Shown here one piece after another: positions 1 to 11,274 of a stretch of 42,061 nt of DNA. Origin of the DNA: Chlorobiota bacterium. GTDB taxonomy: Bacteria; Bacteroidota; Ignavibacteria; Kapaibacteriales; NICIL-2. Numbering within the stretch: position 1 is the stretch's first letter; every line of letters starts with the position of its first letter. The stretch is taken from assembly GCA_026416585.1 (NCBI GenBank), contig JAOAEV010000046.1:1-42061 (forward strand), read 5' to 3'. The position numbers and the translations under genes are program-made. Below the pieces are notes generated by a model that saw only the letters and a list, made by a program, of their open reading frames with translations, did no database searches and had not been told where the DNA came from.

Positions 1-2742
1 GGTACGATCCCATTCGATCGTACCATTGCTGGTGGCAGTAAGAAGCAGCGTTGTCCCAGCACACACTGCTGTATCAGACGGCGACACATCGAGTGTGGGA
101 CGCTGATTGACAGTTACAGTCAGCGTCGCATTCGACGAACAACCAGCGCTATTCCACGCAGTGACGGTGTACGTCCGAGATGCTGTCCCCACAATTGCTG
201 TCGAATCACACATCGGACACAGCACGCCGTCGGTTGGCTCCCATGCAATACTATCGGCATCCGTAATACGCGCGACGACGTACACAGTATCACCCGCACA
301 AAGCACCAGCGACGCTGTCGGTAGCGTAACCGTTGGGCGAGGAAACACGACTATCCTCATCGTGTCGGTGACTTTGCACTCACTGGTACCACTGCCAGCA
401 CTGACCGTGATCGTATAGGTGCGCGTCTGTGTCGGTGTAAACAGTGGCGTTGGACATCCCGTGCACGAGACCTCGACAGGTGGCGAAATCTCGATACGAT
501 CAGCGTTGGTTGTTATGAGCTGCACTTGCATGCTTTCCCCGGCACAAATACTCGTGTCGGGGAGCGGTGCCAATGTCGGTTTTTGTACCACTCGCACCTC
601 AATGGATGCCTGTGTAGTGCAGCCGCTCGAATCTCCGACAATCGTGTAGCGAGTCGTTCGCTGCGGACGAATTGTAACAGTTTTGCAATCGGTGCAACTA
701 AGTCCCTGCGCTGGTGTCCATCGCACAGTGCCGCCATAGTCCAGCGTGATGACTATGCTATCACCGTGGCACAGCGTTACTACCGGCGGCACTTTTCCCA
801 GCAGCCCTGGTGCGTAGCGCACACGGATACTGTCGCGCACCTCGCAGTGTGGGGAATTGGCATTCCGTACAATCGCCGTGTACACGATCTCTTTGCCTGG
901 CTGTGGCGTGACCGTCGTTTGCGGACAGATACTGCAACCAAGCCCCTCGGTCGGTTGCCACTGAATGGTTTGGAATACTCCTTCGGCAAGAATTGTGACC
1001 GGACCATCACTGCAGACCACTGTATCGGGTTGCACGCGAAGCTGGGGTTTGCCATAGACGGTGATCATGACATCATCGGTCACAGAACAACCGAGAGAAT
1101 CGGAGGCTGTTAGAATCAATTTCGTCGTCGCTGTCGGTGCTAACGTGATTGTGCGGCAAGTGTCGCACCGAATCGTCACAGCGGGATAACCTGGCGCCAC
1201 AGACCACCGAACTGCATAGGCATTCCCCGTTACAGCAATGGTAACACTATCGCCCAAACATAGTTCATGGTCAGGTCCTGCACTGACGACAATGTCTGGG
1301 ACATCAGGCAAGAATGCCATGCCGCCGATGTAGCCATAGGAGTCAGCATAACCATAGCCGTACACGTACAACCCAAACAGCCGGGGGCTTTCGATGGTGT
1401 GTGCACCATCGGAGACTCTGACGTTGGCATACACATAGCACGTATTGGGCACTTCCCGGAAGGATGCATTGAGCGTGTCACCATCAAGCAGAATGCTTCG
1501 GACGTTGTTCGGCGTGGTAACGACCGTGATGTATTGCTCGTAGTACGTGTTACCACCGCTCGGATGGGCGACCTGGCAGGACTGAAAGCGATATTTTGAC
1601 AAGTACTGCCGGCGCGGCGGAATGATCATCATGAATGGATCACCGAGCGTCAAGTTCGACGTTACAGAAAACGAACGTTTGAATAGTGCGATCATTACTG
1701 GCTGGCTCGCTTCAAGCAATGCTGGTTGGGTAAGCGGCGCTTGGTAGAATTGCCCCCTCTGCAACACGGCAACAACGCGACCATTTACCTTGATTTCCGT
1801 GCCATTTTCTGCTGCGAGAACACGGTAAAGATCTGTCACGCCTGACGGCGCTGGCAATGCATCTCTCGGTTCTGCAAGCGGTGTGAGGATATATGTGGTA
1901 CCCCAAACAGAGCGCGGAATCATTTGTTCGTAGAGATGGTCGCGCGAGGCAAGTTGCCCGCGTGCTTGCACTGGAATAAGCGCACGCTGGTGCCCGCCGA
2001 ACACAGCGATTTTCTTCGTAGCGACAATCCGTGTTCCCGTCAGGTCGTAATTGAGGTTCTGCGTAGAAAATTGTGCCTGAAATAGCATCGCCTGTCCGCG
2101 ATCAAGGCGCACCGATTTGACTTGCATCCCGCTTTCCGTCGTTGGGGCAGTCGGATAGACCGTCACATCGGTCCCATCCTCGATACCGACAATGACAAAC
2201 TCTGATGGTGTCGTCTGTGTGCTCAGTGTACCATTTGGATTCCGGATACCATCAGTGTTATAGCTCATCACGTAGTACTCGGTGCCGAGAGTGGTCACCG
2301 GCAGCACCAGTGTCGCATCACTTGTCGTCAGGGCTTGATTGAGTGCATAGATAGCAACGTCGCGGTCAGTTGTCACGCGAAACACACGAGGACTGATCTG
2401 TTCATTCTCGTTCGGTGTAACGAAGGTGCCGTTATTATTGTATCCAAACAGCTCATACGGGCGGTACTGCACACGATGCACAAAAATTTGCTGCGGATTA
2501 CTGATAGTGAAGTTTCGTGTCTGGGTCTGACCAAGATTGTTGGTGTAAGCAATGGTGCCGTTTGTCGGTTGATCTGCAACGACGAAGATATAGAGGCTAT
2601 CGGTGGCGTTATCTCCCTCGTTGTGATAGTTCGGCATAAAAACGACGTAGAAATCGCGACCGCGTGTAGTTTGCTGAGCCGACACTGCAGCAACCAGTGC
2701 TGCGATACCTACACATACACACAGGAACTGTCGGCAGCACAT
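1..2742 (-). CDS. Secreted protein with IgGFc-binding-like N-terminal region and tandem Cys-containing Ig/PKD-like repeats; C-terminus lies outside the window
   Basis: Manual translation of the minus strand from ATG at 2742 (MCCRQFLCVCVGIAALVAAVSAQQTTRGRDFYVVFMPNYHNEGDNATDS...) stays open to base 1 (914 codons). Signal peptide, GGGAGG Shine-Dalgarno upstream, FVIVGIEDGTDVTVYPT and LFGLYVYGYGYADSYGYIGG motifs, then repeated W.P..GL.C..C units. Missing from the ORF track because no stop lies in the window. Confidence 0.85.
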   Translation of the reverse strand, partial: MCCRQFLCVCVGIAALVAAVSAQQTTRGRDFYVVFMPNYHNEGDNATDSLYIFVVADQPTNGTIAYTNNLGQTQTRNFTISNPQQIFVHRVQYRPYELFGYNNNGTFVTPNENEQISPRVFRVTTDRDVAIYALNQALTTSDATLVLPVTTLGTEYYVMSYNTDGIRNPNGTLSTQTTPSEFVIVGIEDGTDVTVYPTAPTTESGMQVKSVRLDRGQAMLFQAQFSTQNLNYDLTGTRIVATKKIAVFGGHQRALIPVQARGQLASRDHLYEQMIPRSVWGTTYILTPLAEPRDALPAPSGVTDLYRVLAAENGTEIKVNGRVVAVLQRGQFYQAPLTQPALLEASQPVMIALFKRSFSVTSNLTLGDPFMMIIPPRRQYLSKYRFQSCQVAHPSGGNTYYEQYITVVTTPNNVRSILLDGDTLNASFREVPNTCYVYANVRVSDGAHTIESPRLFGLYVYGYGYADSYGYIGGMAFLPDVPDIVVSAGPDHELCLGDSVTIAVTGNAYAVRWSVAPGYPAVTIRCDTCRTITLAPTATTKLILTASDSLGCSVTDDVMITVYGKPQLRVQPDTVVCSDGPVTILAEGVFQTIQWQPTEGLGCSICPQTTVTPQPGKEIVYTAIVRNANSPHCEVRDSIRVRYAPGLLGKVPPVVTLCHGDSIVITLDYGGTVRWTPAQGLSCTDCKTVTIRPQRTTRYTIVGDSSGCTTQASIEVRVVQKPTLAPLPDTSICAGESMQVQLITTNADRIEISPPVEVSCTGCPTPLFTPTQTRTYTITVSAGSGTSECKVTDTMRIVVFPRPTVTLPTASLVLCAGDTVYVVARITDADSIAWEPTDGVLCPMCDSTAIVGTASRTYTVTAWNSAGCSSNATLTVTVNQRPTLDVSPSDTAVCAGTTLLLTATSNGTIEWDRT

Positions 2743-2923
2743 AGCTACCTCCCGGTTAGTTCAACTGTAGACAAATTACGCACTACCCAACTGTTTTGCG
2801 ATTGATTGGGATCTGGTCAGGGCACATCGGCACAGCAGTAATGCACGCAAATGCTGTATCGTTTCAGCTGCGTACACAGTTCCGTCCGAGTTTGCCATGC
2901 CTCACCCATCTGCTGATGGCAGT

Positions 2924-2931
2924 ATCTTTGT
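2924..2931 (+). promoter_or_regulatory. Candidate -7 box for the 2975 dehydrogenase gene
   Basis: TATCTTTG matches TAnnTTTG 43 nt before the ATG; the only nearby TTG is 28 nt upstream, outside the usual spacing. Confidence 0.35.
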
Positions 2932-2974
2932 AAGCATGCAATTTTCCTGAACCATTTCACCACATGTTCGACTC

Positions 2975-4057
2975 ATGTTTGCAGAACTGGAACTCTACGG
3001 ACACGAACAAGTCGCTTTCTGTAGCGATCCACAAGTCGGGCTGCGCGCAATCATTGCCATTCACGATACCACACTCGGCCCCGCTCTCGGTGGCACGCGC
3101 ATGTGGCACTACGCAACCGATGCAGAAGCATTAACCGATGTGCTGCGATTGTCGCGGGGCATGACGTATAAAGCTGCCGTTGCGGGACTCAATCTCGGTG
3201 GCGGCAAAGCCGTGATCATTGGGGATCCTCACACGCAGAAAACGGAGATGCTCTTCCGGAGCTACGGCCGCTTCGTCGAGACACTCCGCGGGCGCTACAT
3301 CACTGCCGAGGACGTCGGCACGACAGTACGCGACATGGAGTGGATTCGCATGGAAACACGCTACGTTACCGGTGTCGCCGGTGATCATGGCAGCGGCGAT
3401 CCCTCTCCGTACACTGCGCTTGGTGTGTATGTTGGCATCACAGCCGCAGCGAAAACCGTATTCGGCTCTGAGTCGCTTGCTGGCAAGCGCGTTGCTGTCC
3501 AAGGCGCTGGTAATGTTGCTCGCAATCTCGTAACACAACTCCGTAAAGACGGTGCACAGGTTGTCATCACCGACATTTTCGAAGACAAAGCGCGGGCAGT
3601 CTGCACCGAATTAGGCGCTGAGTACGTCGAGCCAGATGCTATCTACGACATCGAGTGCGATATTTTCTCCCCCAATGCGCTTGGTGCCATTCTCAACGAC
3701 ACGACAATTCCACGATTGCGGTGCGCGATTGTCGCTGGTGGTGCCAATAACCAACTGGCTGACGAAGAGCGGCATGCACGCATGCTTATCGAGCGTGGCA
3801 TTCTCTATGCACCAGACTATGTCATCAATGCCGGTGGATTGATCAACGTCACCAGCGAAATAGAAGGCTGGAGTCGCCAGCAAGTTACCCGCAAGGTCGA
3901 GAGTATTTACGACACACTGCTGCGCATTTTCCGCATGGCCAGCGACAGTAGAATTGCAACGATCGACGCATCGAACCGCATCGCGGAGGAACGCATCGCC
4001 CACGTGCGGCACATCCACCGCACGTACATTGGCACCCCAGCAATCCGTAACAGCTAA
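2975..4057 (+). CDS. Glu/Leu/Phe/Val dehydrogenase family (leucine dehydrogenase-like)
   Basis: Characteristic GPALGGTRMW...GMTYKAAVAGLNLGGGKAVI and Rossmann GKRVAVQGAGNVA motifs. Confidence 0.93.
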   Translation: MFAELELYGHEQVAFCSDPQVGLRAIIAIHDTTLGPALGGTRMWHYATDAEALTDVLRLSRGMTYKAAVAGLNLGGGKAVIIGDPHTQKTEMLFRSYGRFVETLRGRYITAEDVGTTVRDMEWIRMETRYVTGVAGDHGSGDPSPYTALGVYVGITAAAKTVFGSESLAGKRVAVQGAGNVARNLVTQLRKDGAQVVITDIFEDKARAVCTELGAEYVEPDAIYDIECDIFSPNALGAILNDTTIPRLRCAIVAGGANNQLADEERHARMLIERGILYAPDYVINAGGLINVTSEIEGWSRQQVTRKVESIYDTLLRIFRMASDSRIATIDASNRIAEERIAHVRHIHRTYIGTPAIRNS

Positions 4058-4107
4058 GGACCGCGCGCTTTCTATATTCGCGATAGTCATAGCGTTCTTT
4101 TCAACAG

Positions 4108-4707
4108 ATGAAGTCCTCTGCCGGTCTCGCCATCGAGGCATTTCCCCTCCGTACTCGTCAGAGTGTTGAGGGCAATCGCCGACTGGCTCGTGAAAAAGTG
4201 TTGCAGGTACTGGCAGCGTACGATATCGCCGCAGTGCACCGTGAGCTGCACTTCGAGCATGTTTTCTACCGTATCTTCGCCGACGAAGAATCGCTACCGG
4301 TACAGCCAACGCGCATACTTCGTCCCGATGAAATTGCCGAATTGGAAAGCGACATTCCAATCCATTGGCGTCAGAGTGATACCGCCTATGCTTACCACTT
4401 GCTGGACGAAGCGCTTCAACTCCGTGCCCTCTGTGACGAGCAGATCGAACGCCATGCCCTCAACTGGGAATTTGATCGCATTGCACACTTAGATCGCCAA
4501 ATTATGCGCATTGCCATCACCGAGATGCTCCGCTTTGACGATATTCCCGTCAAGGTGAGTATCAACGAAGCACTCGAGCTGGCAAAACGCTATTCGACTG
4601 ACAAAAGCAATGCGTTCATCAACGGTATTCTCGATGCAACTGCACGCGATTTGGCTGCCAGTGGTACACTGACCAAACCGCTGGATACACATCACGCTCC
4701 ATCGTAA
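4108..4707 (+). CDS. nusB: Transcription antitermination factor NusB
   Basis: RRLAREKVLQVLAAYD N-terminus and DRQIMRIAITEMLRFDDIPVKVSINEALELAKRYSTDKSNAFINGILD C-terminus are typical of NusB. Confidence 0.92.
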   Translation: MKSSAGLAIEAFPLRTRQSVEGNRRLAREKVLQVLAAYDIAAVHRELHFEHVFYRIFADEESLPVQPTRILRPDEIAELESDIPIHWRQSDTAYAYHLLDEALQLRALCDEQIERHALNWEFDRIAHLDRQIMRIAITEMLRFDDIPVKVSINEALELAKRYSTDKSNAFINGILDATARDLAASGTLTKPLDTHHAPS

Positions 4708-4757
4708 TCCGTGGCACGATGTTTGACACCAACAGAAAAACAGCAAGAAGGACTGGA

Positions 4758-6125
4758 ATGCGTGTGATACGGTGGTGTCAAATTCTGGCGCTCTGCGCCG
4801 TCGTTGCCAACGGACAAGTGCTGCGGTTGGTACGCACTGACCCCGTGCCGTACCCAACCATTGCGACAGCAACGAAGCTCATTGGTTTCGACATCGTCGC
4901 CGATAGTATCTCCAATGTCACAGCGGTTGCCTTTGAGCTTCGTTTTAGTGGTGCACAGTATGTGCGATTGTCCGCTTGGAAACCGCGAGATCTGGGACGC
5001 AATAGCGTTTACGTAGTGGATTTATCAGACACAGTAACGGGCACAGGAAGCATCCACGTCGGCGTTCTCTCCGGCGAGCCATCGAGCGGCATCGGGGTCA
5101 ACTCGCCGACAGTCTTACACATAGATTTTGTTGTGCTCCCCGACGTACCACACCGCACACTTATCACCTTCGAGGCTGTTGGCGCCGAAGCAATCGTCGC
5201 CGGCATACCAGCACGCGTTGTTCCTCTTCGAAGCGAGCTGCTGGCAATGACGATACACAGCTTCGTGACGGTTTACCCCGGCGATGCCAACAACGATGGT
5301 CGCGTGAACCTACATGATTTCAGTACAGTAGCACTTTATCTTGGAGAAGGCACGGCGAGTGGTCAGTTACATGGCTATCGCCGCATCCAGCCCAGCACCC
5401 TATGGGAACCGCAACAGGCTCTTGCGTGGGACAACGAAAGCGTTACCTATGCCGATTGCGATGGAAGCGGCGACATCACGCTGGCGGATGCGCTTGTCGT
5501 TGAGATGAATTTCGATAGTACCCACGCTGTAGCACAACCTCCTTACGATGACCAAAGGCAATATCAACGCCCGCTGCTACCGAGCGTTGCCACCTATGAT
5601 ATCTTGATCCCAATAGGCACAGTGAAAGCTGTCGCGCTTGAATTCGAGCTGTCTGGTACAGATGCAGTACAATTAGAAGCACTCGATCAGCAGTGGTCGC
5701 TGGTGTATGTTGGTAGTTCTACCCCAATGCAGCGCCTCTGGTGCGTCGCCAGAGCTGTAACACCGCTCGAACGACCGATACTACGGCTTGGTGTGCGGTC
5801 ATCATCACCAAGCATAACGACTCACCTTCACTGCGGATACGCACGTGTCGGCAATGCAATTGTCCCATTGGCAGCAGAACTGTCGAATATCCACGACCAA
5901 ATGAACAATCAATGCCCCCGCGTTTTTCCGCAGCCGGCGTCGCACACTATCGCTATCGAGTCAGCAGAGTTCTGCCATGCTGTACTCTATGCTGCTGATG
6001 GACGAGCAGTGCAGTCATGGCAACTGCAAAGCGGCAGTGCTCTCTACCAACTTGATGTTCTCGATAGTGGCATCTACTGGCTTGTCAGTACACAGTGTAC
6101 CCAGCCGATTGTAATCGTTCGATAG
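4758..6125 (+). CDS. Secreted cohesin-like / dockerin type I-containing protein with C-terminal T9SS type A sorting domain
   Basis: ORF 4719..6125; start placed at 4758 where a signal peptide begins (MRVIRWCQILALCAVVANGQ). Dockerin-type Ca-binding motifs GDANNDGRVNLHDF and DCDGSGDITLADA; C-terminus FPQPASHTIAI...SGIYWLVST...IVIVR. Confidence 0.75.
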   Translation: MRVIRWCQILALCAVVANGQVLRLVRTDPVPYPTIATATKLIGFDIVADSISNVTAVAFELRFSGAQYVRLSAWKPRDLGRNSVYVVDLSDTVTGTGSIHVGVLSGEPSSGIGVNSPTVLHIDFVVLPDVPHRTLITFEAVGAEAIVAGIPARVVPLRSELLAMTIHSFVTVYPGDANNDGRVNLHDFSTVALYLGEGTASGQLHGYRRIQPSTLWEPQQALAWDNESVTYADCDGSGDITLADALVVEMNFDSTHAVAQPPYDDQRQYQRPLLPSVATYDILIPIGTVKAVALEFELSGTDAVQLEALDQQWSLVYVGSSTPMQRLWCVARAVTPLERPILRLGVRSSSPSITTHLHCGYARVGNAIVPLAAELSNIHDQMNNQCPRVFPQPASHTIAIESAEFCHAVLYAADGRAVQSWQLQSGSALYQLDVLDSGIYWLVSTQCTQPIVIVR

Positions 6126-6135
6126 CAACGCAGCA

Positions 6136-6882
6136 ATGCGTATAGCGATCATCAGCGATATTCACGCAAATCTCCCTGCACTGGAGGCGTGTCTGGAGGA
6201 TATCTCTCAGCAAGATGTTGACACTATCTATTGCTTGGGCGATTTGGTGGGCTACAACGTCTGGTGCAATGAAGTGGTCGAGTACATTCGCACCGAGTGC
6301 ATCCCAACAATTGCTGGTAACTACGACGTTGGAATCGGTCTCAATAGTGACGACTGCGGCTGCGCTTACAAAACCGAATACGATCGACAGCTCGGCAGGC
6401 AATCGATCACCTACACCAACGCAACCATCAGTGAGAGCAATCGGGAATACTTGCGACGGCTCCCAGCGCACATAGCAATTGAATATCGAATGGCAGACGA
6501 CCATCTTTCCCGGATTCTCCTTGTGCACGGCAGCCCACGCCGTGTCAATGAGTATTTGTTCGCCGATCGAAGCGACGACAGTCTGCGGCGCATTGTCGAG
6601 CATGCAGGAGTGGATGTGCTCGTGTTCGGGCATACACACATTCCATATCACCGCACACTTCCCTCAACCGATGGGCGGATGCTGCACGCCATCAATGCGG
6701 GCTCCGTCGGTAAGCCGAAAGACGGCGATCCCCGTGCTTGTTACGTTGTGCTCAGTGTCGGCAGTGACGGTGTTCAGATCGCTTTCCGTCGCGTTGCATA
6801 CGATGTTGAACGTGCAGCACACGCAATCGAAGAAAGCCCTCTCCCCAACGACTATGCCGAGCAACTGCGTCGTGCATACTGA
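6136..6882 (+). CDS. Metallophosphoesterase (calcineurin-like, YfcE/MJ0936-type)
   Basis: Motifs SDIHAN, GDLVGY, GNYDVG, LLVHGSPR, FGHTHIP. Confidence 0.92.
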   Translation: MRIAIISDIHANLPALEACLEDISQQDVDTIYCLGDLVGYNVWCNEVVEYIRTECIPTIAGNYDVGIGLNSDDCGCAYKTEYDRQLGRQSITYTNATISESNREYLRRLPAHIAIEYRMADDHLSRILLVHGSPRRVNEYLFADRSDDSLRRIVEHAGVDVLVFGHTHIPYHRTLPSTDGRMLHAINAGSVGKPKDGDPRACYVVLSVGSDGVQIAFRRVAYDVERAAHAIEESPLPNDYAEQLRRAY

Positions 6883-6892
6883 CAACAAACCA

Positions 6893-6925
6893 AGCGTCCT
6901 TCCCGCATAAAGCAAGAAGGACGCT
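6893..6925. terminator. Bidirectional intrinsic terminator between metallophosphoesterase and rpoC
   Basis: Perfect 10-bp inverted repeat AGCGTCCTTC-N13-GAAGGACGCT between convergent genes; on the minus strand followed by T-rich TTGGTTTGTTG. Confidence 0.8.
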
Positions 6926-6960
6926 GGAAACTGTACCTGCAGCTATTGGAGATTGACTCG

Positions 6961-9900
6961 CTATACCGTCGTTCGACGCACTTGCGCTATCCCATTTGTT
7001 GCAGCATCCACGGCTGGGGGAATAATTGCGTCTTCACCGAAGATGTTGCCAATCTCGCTTTCGACGAGCAGGTCGTTGTAAATCCGCAAGCCTGTTCCCG
7101 CAGGGACAGCCTGACCGAGGATGATGTTCTCTTTGAGACCGCGGAGGTGATCCACCTTTGCTTGTGCAGCAGCGTCAGACAGAACACGCGTGGTTTCTTG
7201 GAACGATGCTGCTGATAGCCAGGACTCTGTCTCGAGGGCTTGATCAGTAATTCCCTTGAGAATCGGTCTGGCGATGGCAGGCTCAGCGCGTCGCGCTTTG
7301 ATAAGCTCTTTGCCTTTGCGCTTGAGATCAGCGTTGAGCTCTTTGACACGCGCGCGTGGGATAACTTCGCCAACCCGTACCGTTCGCGAATCACCACGGT
7401 CAGTAATAACTACGCACTCTTTGAGACGGTTGTTTTCGTCAAGGAAGGTGATACGATCTACATGGTCACCTTCGAGAAAGTCACTGTCGCCCGGATCAAC
7501 GATATCAACTTTTTGCAGCATCTGCCGGACAATAACTTCGATGTGTTTGTCGCTGATCTTGACGCCCTGCATCCGATAGACTTCCTGGATTTCGTTGACC
7601 AAGTATTCAGCAACTGCTGTCATACCTTTGATGGCAAGAATGCTGTGGGGATCAATGGGTCCATCGGTAAGACGATCGCCAGCGCGGACTAAATCACCAT
7701 CTTGCACGAGGATGTAACGACCGACCGGCACCGCGTATTCCTTGCGTGTGGACCCATCGAGGCTGGTCACGTACAAGATAATGTTGCCACGTTTGGGCTT
7801 GGGATCTTTCGAGACAATGCCATCAATTTCGGTGACGATTGCGGAGTTCCGCGGAACGCGAGCCTCGAATAACTCTGTCACACGGGGCAAACCTCCGGTA
7901 ATGTCCCCGGTTGTGCGGCCTAAGTCACGTGGCATCTTGACTAAGCGCGTACCGACACCAACGTTCTCACCGTCTTCGACCAAGATCTGCGCCCGTACCG
8001 GGACATCATATCGTGCGAGCACGGTACCGTCTTCACCGACAATCTCGATAGCAGGGAACTTGGTTTTATCTGCCGATTGGATGATGATCTTTGTAATGTG
8101 TCCGGTTTGCTCGTCGTTTTCTTCCTTGTACGTCACATTCTGAATCAGGTCGCAATACCGCACGCGTCCAGCTTTTTCGGTCAGGATGACAGCATTATAA
8201 GGATCCCACTCGAAGAGGATTTGTCCTTTTTCAACACTTTCGCCATCATGAACACGGAGCACGGCACCGTAGGTAACGTCGTGATATGCCAATTCACGAT
8301 TTGCCAGTGGTTCGATGATCTTGATGATGCCAGCACGACTAACAACGACTTCGACATCGCGCTCTTCCTCGTCAATGTAGCGAATGGTGCGAATATTCTC
8401 GAACTTGACTGTGCCGCTGGCTTTGGAACCAACCGTGGATTGCGAGGTAATCAGCAATGCTGTACCACCGGTGTGGAAAGTACGAAGCGTTAGCTGCGTG
8501 CCAGGCTCACCAATGGATTGGGAAGCGATTGTTCCGACCGCTTCGCCGACGTCCACAATCTTACCGGTTGCCAAATTCCGACCATAGCATTTGGCACAAA
8601 CGCCGTGCCGTGCTTCGCAGGTGAGCACTGTCCGAATGAGCACCGATTCGATCGACGCTTCTTCGACTGCTGCTGCTTTTTCTTCGTCGATTAGCTCGCC
8701 TTTGGCAATAATGACCGCACCTGTTATTGGGTGCACAACATCTTGCAAGGCAACACGACCGAGGATGCGTTCGCTGAGCGGTTCTTTGACGTCTTCGCCG
8801 TCCTTGAGCGCACGCATTTCGATGCCACGGATCGTGCCGCAATCATCCATAGTAACGACAACATCTTGCGCCACATCGTGAAGGCGACGCGTCAAGTACC
8901 CCGCGTCTGCTGTCTTGAGCGCGGTATCGGCAAGCCCCTTCCGTGCACCGTGCGTCGAGATAAAGTATTCGAGAATGGTCAGCCCATCACGGAAGTTCGA
9001 TATGATTGGTGTTTCAATCAATTCACCCGTCGAGCCAGTCAAGGACCGTTGCGGTTTTGCCATCAGACCGCGCATACCTGCCAGCTGTCGGATTTGCTCT
9101 TTCGATCCACGTGCTTGCGAATCGAGCATCATCCAGAAGGTATTGAAGCCATCCTGGTCGCTCGAAAGCTCAGCATAGAGCTTATCGGCAATACGATTTG
9201 TCGCGTTGCTCCACTGGTCAATGGTTTTATTGTAGCGCTCACCATTGGAAATAATACCGTTTTCGTAGTACCAGCGGATTTTGTCCACTTCCTCTTGCGT
9301 TTTTGTGACGATTTCATCTTTGATCGACGGCACGACCAAGTCGGCAATGGAAACTGATAGCCCGCCTTGCATGGCGTAGTAGAAACCGATGTCCTTGAGC
9401 TGGTCGAGAAACTCTGTTGTACGTGCCAACCCAACCGTGCGGAAACATTGTCCGATAAGCTGTTTGAGGCGTTTCTTCGTCAGCAGCTCGTTGATGAAAC
9501 CAAGCTCAGGTGGTACGATTTGATTGAACAAGACCCGCCCAGTTGAGGTCTCGACAAGCTCGCCATTGATGCGAACCTTGATGAGCGCATGAAGATCGAG
9601 TCGCTTGTTATTGTAGGCGATGATGACTTCATCGGGCGAGCTAAAATACCTGCCTTCACCACGAGTGCCACGGCGAATTTTTGTCAGGTAGTACACACCA
9701 AGCACCATGTCTTGCGACGGCACTGCAATCGGCTCGCCATTTTGCGTATGCATGATGTTGTGCGGCGCTAACATCAAAAGCAGTGCTTCAAGTTGTGCTT
9801 CATGGCTCAAGGGAACGTGGACAGCCATCTGGTCACCGTCGAAGTCAGCATTGAACGCTGTACACACCAACGGATGGAGCTGGATTGCTTTCCCTTCGAC

Positions 9901-11253
9901 CAACCGAGGTTGGAATGCTTGAATACCGAGACGGTGGAGCGTGGGAGCCCGGTTAAGTAACACTGGATGACCGTCAATGACCTTTTCGAGGATGTCCCAG
10001 ACAACATCAGTTTTGCGATCAACGATGCGCTTGCCGGTTTTGACGGTCTTGGTATAGCCGCGCTCAATGAGCTTGCGCACGATGAACGGTTTGAATAGCT
10101 CAACCGCCATGTCTTTCGGCAAGCCGCATTCATGAAGCTTGAGTTCTGGACCCACAACGATGACTGAGCGTCCCGAATAATCCACACGCTTGCCGAGCAG
10201 GTTTTGGCGGAAGCGTCCGGTTTTACCACGCAGGGCATCAGCCAACGACTTGAGTGGACGCTGTGCATCGGTTCGTGCAGTACGCCGCGAATTATCGAAG
10301 AGCGAATCAACTGCCTCTTGCATCATGCGCTTTTCATTGCGCAAGATCACATCCGGCGCTTTGATATCTACAAGCCGTTTGAGGCGATTGTTGCGAATAA
10401 TGATACGACGATAGAGGTCGTTGATGTCGCTGGAGGCAAAGCGTCCACCATCGAGTGGCAGCAGCGGACGCAGTTCCGGTGGGATGACCGGCAAAATGTC
10501 AATGACCATCCATTCTGGGTTGTTCGGCTCCCGCCCCGGCTTGGAGCGGAACATATCGAGCACACGAAGCCGCTTGCTGATTTCCTTTCGCCGCTGTTGA
10601 GAGGTCTCTTCCCTCAACTCGTTGCGGAGCTTGAGGTACTCTTTGTCCGGGTTGATGCGTCGGAGTAGTTCCTTGATTGCCTCGCCGCCGCTGAGCGCAA
10701 TGAACTTGCGTGGATCGTCATCGTCCAGGCTACGCTCACTTGCTGGCAGACTGTGGAGAGTATCTTGCAACTGCTCTTCGGTCAGTAGTGTCATCGGCGG
10801 AAGTCCGGTCGAGCCCGGTTGGATAACCACATAGGATTCGTAGTACACAATGCGCTCGACGTCCTTGAGCGGCATGCCGAGTAAGCCGCTGATCTTTGAT
10901 GGATGCGATCGCAAAAACCATACATGAACGATTGGAACTGCCAGTGTGATATGACCAAATCGCTCGCGACGAACGGTTTTTTCAGTAACTTCAACACCGC
11001 AGCGATCGCACACGATGCCCTTGTAGCGAATGCGCTTGTACTTGCCACATGCGCATTCCCAGTCACGGATAGGACCAAAGATCTTTTCGCAGAACAAACC
11101 GTCCCGTTCCGGACGGAACGAGCGGTAGTTGATCGTTTCGGGTTTGGTCACCTCGCCATGAGATCGCCGCAGAATATCATCGGGCGATGCCAAGCGAATT
11201 TCCAATGCCCGGAAACCACCGCGTGGGATTTGGATCGTCTGAACACGTGCCAT
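6961..11253 (-). CDS. rpoC: DNA-directed RNA polymerase subunit beta'
   Basis: 1430 aa; [16 protein letters not shown] catalytic motif, [23 protein letters not shown] zinc site, [24 protein letters not shown] upstream. Confidence 0.99.
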   Translation of the reverse strand: MARVQTIQIPRGGFRALEIRLASPDDILRRSHGEVTKPETINYRSFRPERDGLFCEKIFGPIRDWECACGKYKRIRYKGIVCDRCGVEVTEKTVRRERFGHITLAVPIVHVWFLRSHPSKISGLLGMPLKDVERIVYYESYVVIQPGSTGLPPMTLLTEEQLQDTLHSLPASERSLDDDDPRKFIALSGGEAIKELLRRINPDKEYLKLRNELREETSQQRRKEISKRLRVLDMFRSKPGREPNNPEWMVIDILPVIPPELRPLLPLDGGRFASSDINDLYRRIIIRNNRLKRLVDIKAPDVILRNEKRMMQEAVDSLFDNSRRTARTDAQRPLKSLADALRGKTGRFRQNLLGKRVDYSGRSVIVVGPELKLHECGLPKDMAVELFKPFIVRKLIERGYTKTVKTGKRIVDRKTDVVWDILEKVIDGHPVLLNRAPTLHRLGIQAFQPRLVEGKAIQLHPLVCTAFNADFDGDQMAVHVPLSHEAQLEALLLMLAPHNIMHTQNGEPIAVPSQDMVLGVYYLTKIRRGTRGEGRYFSSPDEVIIAYNNKRLDLHALIKVRINGELVETSTGRVLFNQIVPPELGFINELLTKKRLKQLIGQCFRTVGLARTTEFLDQLKDIGFYYAMQGGLSVSIADLVVPSIKDEIVTKTQEEVDKIRWYYENGIISNGERYNKTIDQWSNATNRIADKLYAELSSDQDGFNTFWMMLDSQARGSKEQIRQLAGMRGLMAKPQRSLTGSTGELIETPIISNFRDGLTILEYFISTHGARKGLADTALKTADAGYLTRRLHDVAQDVVVTMDDCGTIRGIEMRALKDGEDVKEPLSERILGRVALQDVVHPITGAVIIAKGELIDEEKAAAVEEASIESVLIRTVLTCEARHGVCAKCYGRNLATGKIVDVGEAVGTIASQSIGEPGTQLTLRTFHTGGTALLITSQSTVGSKASGTVKFENIRTIRYIDEEERDVEVVVSRAGIIKIIEPLANRELAYHDVTYGAVLRVHDGESVEKGQILFEWDPYNAVILTEKAGRVRYCDLIQNVTYKEENDEQTGHITKIIIQSADKTKFPAIEIVGEDGTVLARYDVPVRAQILVEDGENVGVGTRLVKMPRDLGRTTGDITGGLPRVTELFEARVPRNSAIVTEIDGIVSKDPKPKRGNIILYVTSLDGSTRKEYAVPVGRYILVQDGDLVRAGDRLTDGPIDPHSILAIKGMTAVAEYLVNEIQEVYRMQGVKISDKHIEVIVRQMLQKVDIVDPGDSDFLEGDHVDRITFLDENNRLKECVVITDRGDSRTVRVGEVIPRARVKELNADLKRKGKELIKARRAEPAIARPILKGITDQALETESWLSAASFQETTRVLSDAAAQAKVDHLRGLKENIILGQAVPAGTGLRIYNDLLVESEIGNIFGEDAIIPPAVDAATNGIAQVRRTTV

Positions 11254-11274
11254 TATTGATACCTCCGGTTATGG

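Noticed and set aside
107-1113. Plus-strand ORFs (103, 76, 195 aa) near the window start
   Set aside because: They lie antisense to the continuous minus-strand ORF 1-2742, which has a signal peptide and domain motifs.
2335-2805. 156-aa plus-strand ORF
   Set aside because: Antisense to the N-terminus of the IgGFc-binding-like protein; no independent support.
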